From Halobellus sp. LT62 (GTDB lineage Archaea; Halobacteriota; Halobacteria; Halobacteriales; Haloferacaceae): a stretch of 64,000 bases of DNA. The translations under genes and the position numbers were made by a program. Positions within the stretch are counted from its first letter, which is position 1; each line of letters starts with the position of its first letter. The notes under the pieces are model-generated. The model had not been told where the DNA came from and searched no databases. It saw only the letters and a program-made list of their open reading frames with translations. Location: contig NZ_JAYEZO010000001.1 in NCBI RefSeq assembly GCF_037031285.1, positions 1,736,001 to 1,800,000 of the forward strand, in the 5' to 3' direction. This document shows, in pieces, positions 62,663 to 64,000 of this stretch.

Positions 62663-64000
62663 ATGGGCCGGAGACCGATCGGCGTCGACGTCGGCGGCAC
62701 GTTCACCGACGTCACGCTGTTGTGCGACGGCGAACTCGTGACCGCGAAAGTCCCGAGCACCGAGGACCAAAGCGAGGGCGTGCTGGCCGGGATCGAGAAG
62801 GCCTGTGAGGAGGCCGGGATCGAACCCGAGACGCTGACGGGGTTCTCCCACGCGATGACCGTCTCCGTCAACGCGCTCTTGGAGGACGCGGGCGCGAGGA
62901 CAGCGCTCGTCACCACCGCTGGCTTCCGCGACGTCCTCGAAATCGGGCGACAGGACCGACCGTCGCTGTACGATCTCGACGCCGAGAAGCGCACCCCGCT
63001 CGTTCCGCGCCGCCGCCGCTTCGAGGTGTCCGAGCGGGCGACCGTCGACGGGATCGAACAGTCGGTCGACGAAGCGGAAGTGCGGGCGATCGCCGACGAG
63101 ATCCGAGACGCCGACGCGGAGGCCGTCGCCGTTTCGCTGCTGCACGCGTACGCCCACCCGGAGAACGAGAGGCGCGTCGCGAGCACGCTGCGAGGGGAAC
63201 TCGAAATACCGGTGTCGGCGTCTCACGAAGTGCTCGCGGAGTTTCGCGAGTACGAGCGGACCTCGACGACGGTCGTCGACGCGTACGTCCGCCCGGCGAT
63301 CGACCGGTACGTCGGCCACCTCACCGAGCGCGCGAGCGAGGCCGGGATCCCACGGCCGCAGATTATGCAGGCGAACGGCGGCATTTCCGACGCCGACACG
63401 GTCAGAGAAAACGCCGTCTCGACGGTCCTCTCCGGACCTGCCGCGGGCGTCGTGGGCGCGAGCGCGATGGCGGGCGAGGAGGGTGAGGGCCTCGTCACCT
63501 TCGATATGGGCGGGACCTCCAGCGACGTGAGCCTCATCCGCGATGGCGAGGCCGAGCGGACGACCGAGGGCGTCATCAACGGCCGGCCGATCCGGACGCC
63601 GATGGTCGACATCGAGACGGTCGGCGCGGGCGGCGGGTCGATCGCGTGGGTCGACTCCGGCGGCGCGCTCCGAATCGGCCCGAAATCGGCCGGAGCGGAT
63701 CCGGGACCGGCCTGCTACGGCAACGGCGGCACCGAACCGACCGTCACGGACGCGAACCTCGTCTTGGGCTATATCGGGGAACGCACCAGCCTCGGCGGCG
63801 AGCTATCCCTCGACGCCGCGGCCGCCTACGAAGCCCTCACCGGTCTCGCCGACGAGGCGGGAATGGACGGCCCGCTCGACGCCGCCCGCGGGGTGTATCG
63901 CGTCGCGAACGCGAATATGACGCGGGCGATCCGCGCGGTGACCGTCGAGCGCGGCATCGACCCGCGGACGTTCGGGCTCGTCGCGTTCGGCGGTGCGGGG
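62663..64000 (+). CDS. Hydantoinase/oxoprolinase A subunit (N-methylhydantoinase type), 5' part
   Basis: The first 446 codons of a gene that runs off the right end. I translated it by hand, since it has no stop in the window. It begins MGRRPIGVDVGGTFTDVTLL, the ATPase-like N-terminal domain of HyuA, and continues with VLSGPAAGVVGASAMAG, LVTFDMGGTSSDVSLI, DIETVGAGGGSIAWVDSGG and ADPGPACYG, all hallmarks of the family. These enzymes hydrolyse hydantoins or 5-oxoproline with ATP, usually with a B subunit encoded just downstream. The ATG at 62663 is fixed by an in-frame TGA immediately before it. Confidence 0.92.
   Translation, partial: MGRRPIGVDVGGTFTDVTLLCDGELVTAKVPSTEDQSEGVLAGIEKACEEAGIEPETLTGFSHAMTVSVNALLEDAGARTALVTTAGFRDVLEIGRQDRPSLYDLDAEKRTPLVPRRRRFEVSERATVDGIEQSVDEAEVRAIADEIRDADAEAVAVSLLHAYAHPENERRVASTLRGELEIPVSASHEVLAEFREYERTSTTVVDAYVRPAIDRYVGHLTERASEAGIPRPQIMQANGGISDADTVRENAVSTVLSGPAAGVVGASAMAGEEGEGLVTFDMGGTSSDVSLIRDGEAERTTEGVINGRPIRTPMVDIETVGAGGGSIAWVDSGGALRIGPKSAGADPGPACYGNGGTEPTVTDANLVLGYIGERTSLGGELSLDAAAAYEALTGLADEAGMDGPLDAARGVYRVANANMTRAIRAVTVERGIDPRTFGLVAFGGAG

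Noticed and set aside
1-64000. CRISPR arrays, insertion sequences, integrases or prophage genes
   Set aside because: No regularly spaced repeats, transposase or integrase motifs were found on either strand.

Overview
The window is haloarchaeal chromosomal DNA. The evidence is high G+C coding DNA that encodes strongly acidic proteins, AT-rich intergenic blocks, TATA-like boxes about 28 bp upstream of start codons (leaderless transcripts), twin-arginine lipoprotein signals on the ABC binding proteins, and several families found mainly in halophilic archaea (DUF5789, DUF7344 and DUF7563 types). I cannot name the genus. I saw no rRNA, tRNA, transposase, integrase or CRISPR array.

Positions 1-17,300 are a surface-glycan and nucleotide-sugar region. 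It holds a FemAB-like acyltransferase cut by the window edge, an AlkP-superfamily phosphatase, a four-gene operon (hexapeptide acyltransferase, UDP-ManNAc-type dehydrogenase, DUF354 glycosyltransferase-like protein, polysaccharide deacetylase), a second FemAB-like protein with a GT4 glycosyltransferase, an ATP-grasp ligase, an epimerase overlapping a DegT-type aminotransferase, a ParB-like-domain protein, a membrane-bound winged-helix regulator and GlmS. A 10-bp element, TAACAAAGCC, recurs upstream of several of these genes at promoter distance.

Positions 17,300-27,500 hold an orphan PhnM-type hydrolase preceded by a coupled 35-codon ORF, then an aromatic-acid module: SSS-family transporter with its DUF3311 partner, an acyl-CoA monooxygenase fused to an old-yellow-enzyme-like domain, an acyl-CoA/AMP ligase and two IclR regulators. 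Positions 27,850-35,700 hold an M20 amidohydrolase, a complete dipeptide-type ABC transporter with fused ATPases and a DUF1028 protein. Positions 36,390-43,530 hold an IclR regulator, an alcohol/aldehyde dehydrogenase pair, a metallophosphoesterase, a nucleotidyltransferase-like protein and an APC permease.

Positions 43,850-46,200 are a compact three-gene operon (BchC-like dehydrogenase, pterin-synthase-like protein without the expected cysteine, SAM methyltransferase) of unknown product; it is the best candidate here for an undescribed pathway. Positions 46,830-62,000 are a sugar island: two separate kinase-aldolase pairs (PfkB with a DhnA-type class I aldolase; RhaB-type kinase with a class II aldolase), a galactonate-dehydratase-like enolase, two polyol-type dehydrogenases, an SDR, a universal stress protein, a complete carbohydrate ABC transporter and an IclR regulator. 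The window ends inside a hydantoinase/oxoprolinase A subunit, preceded by a short ORF placed as if it starts a leaderless transcript.
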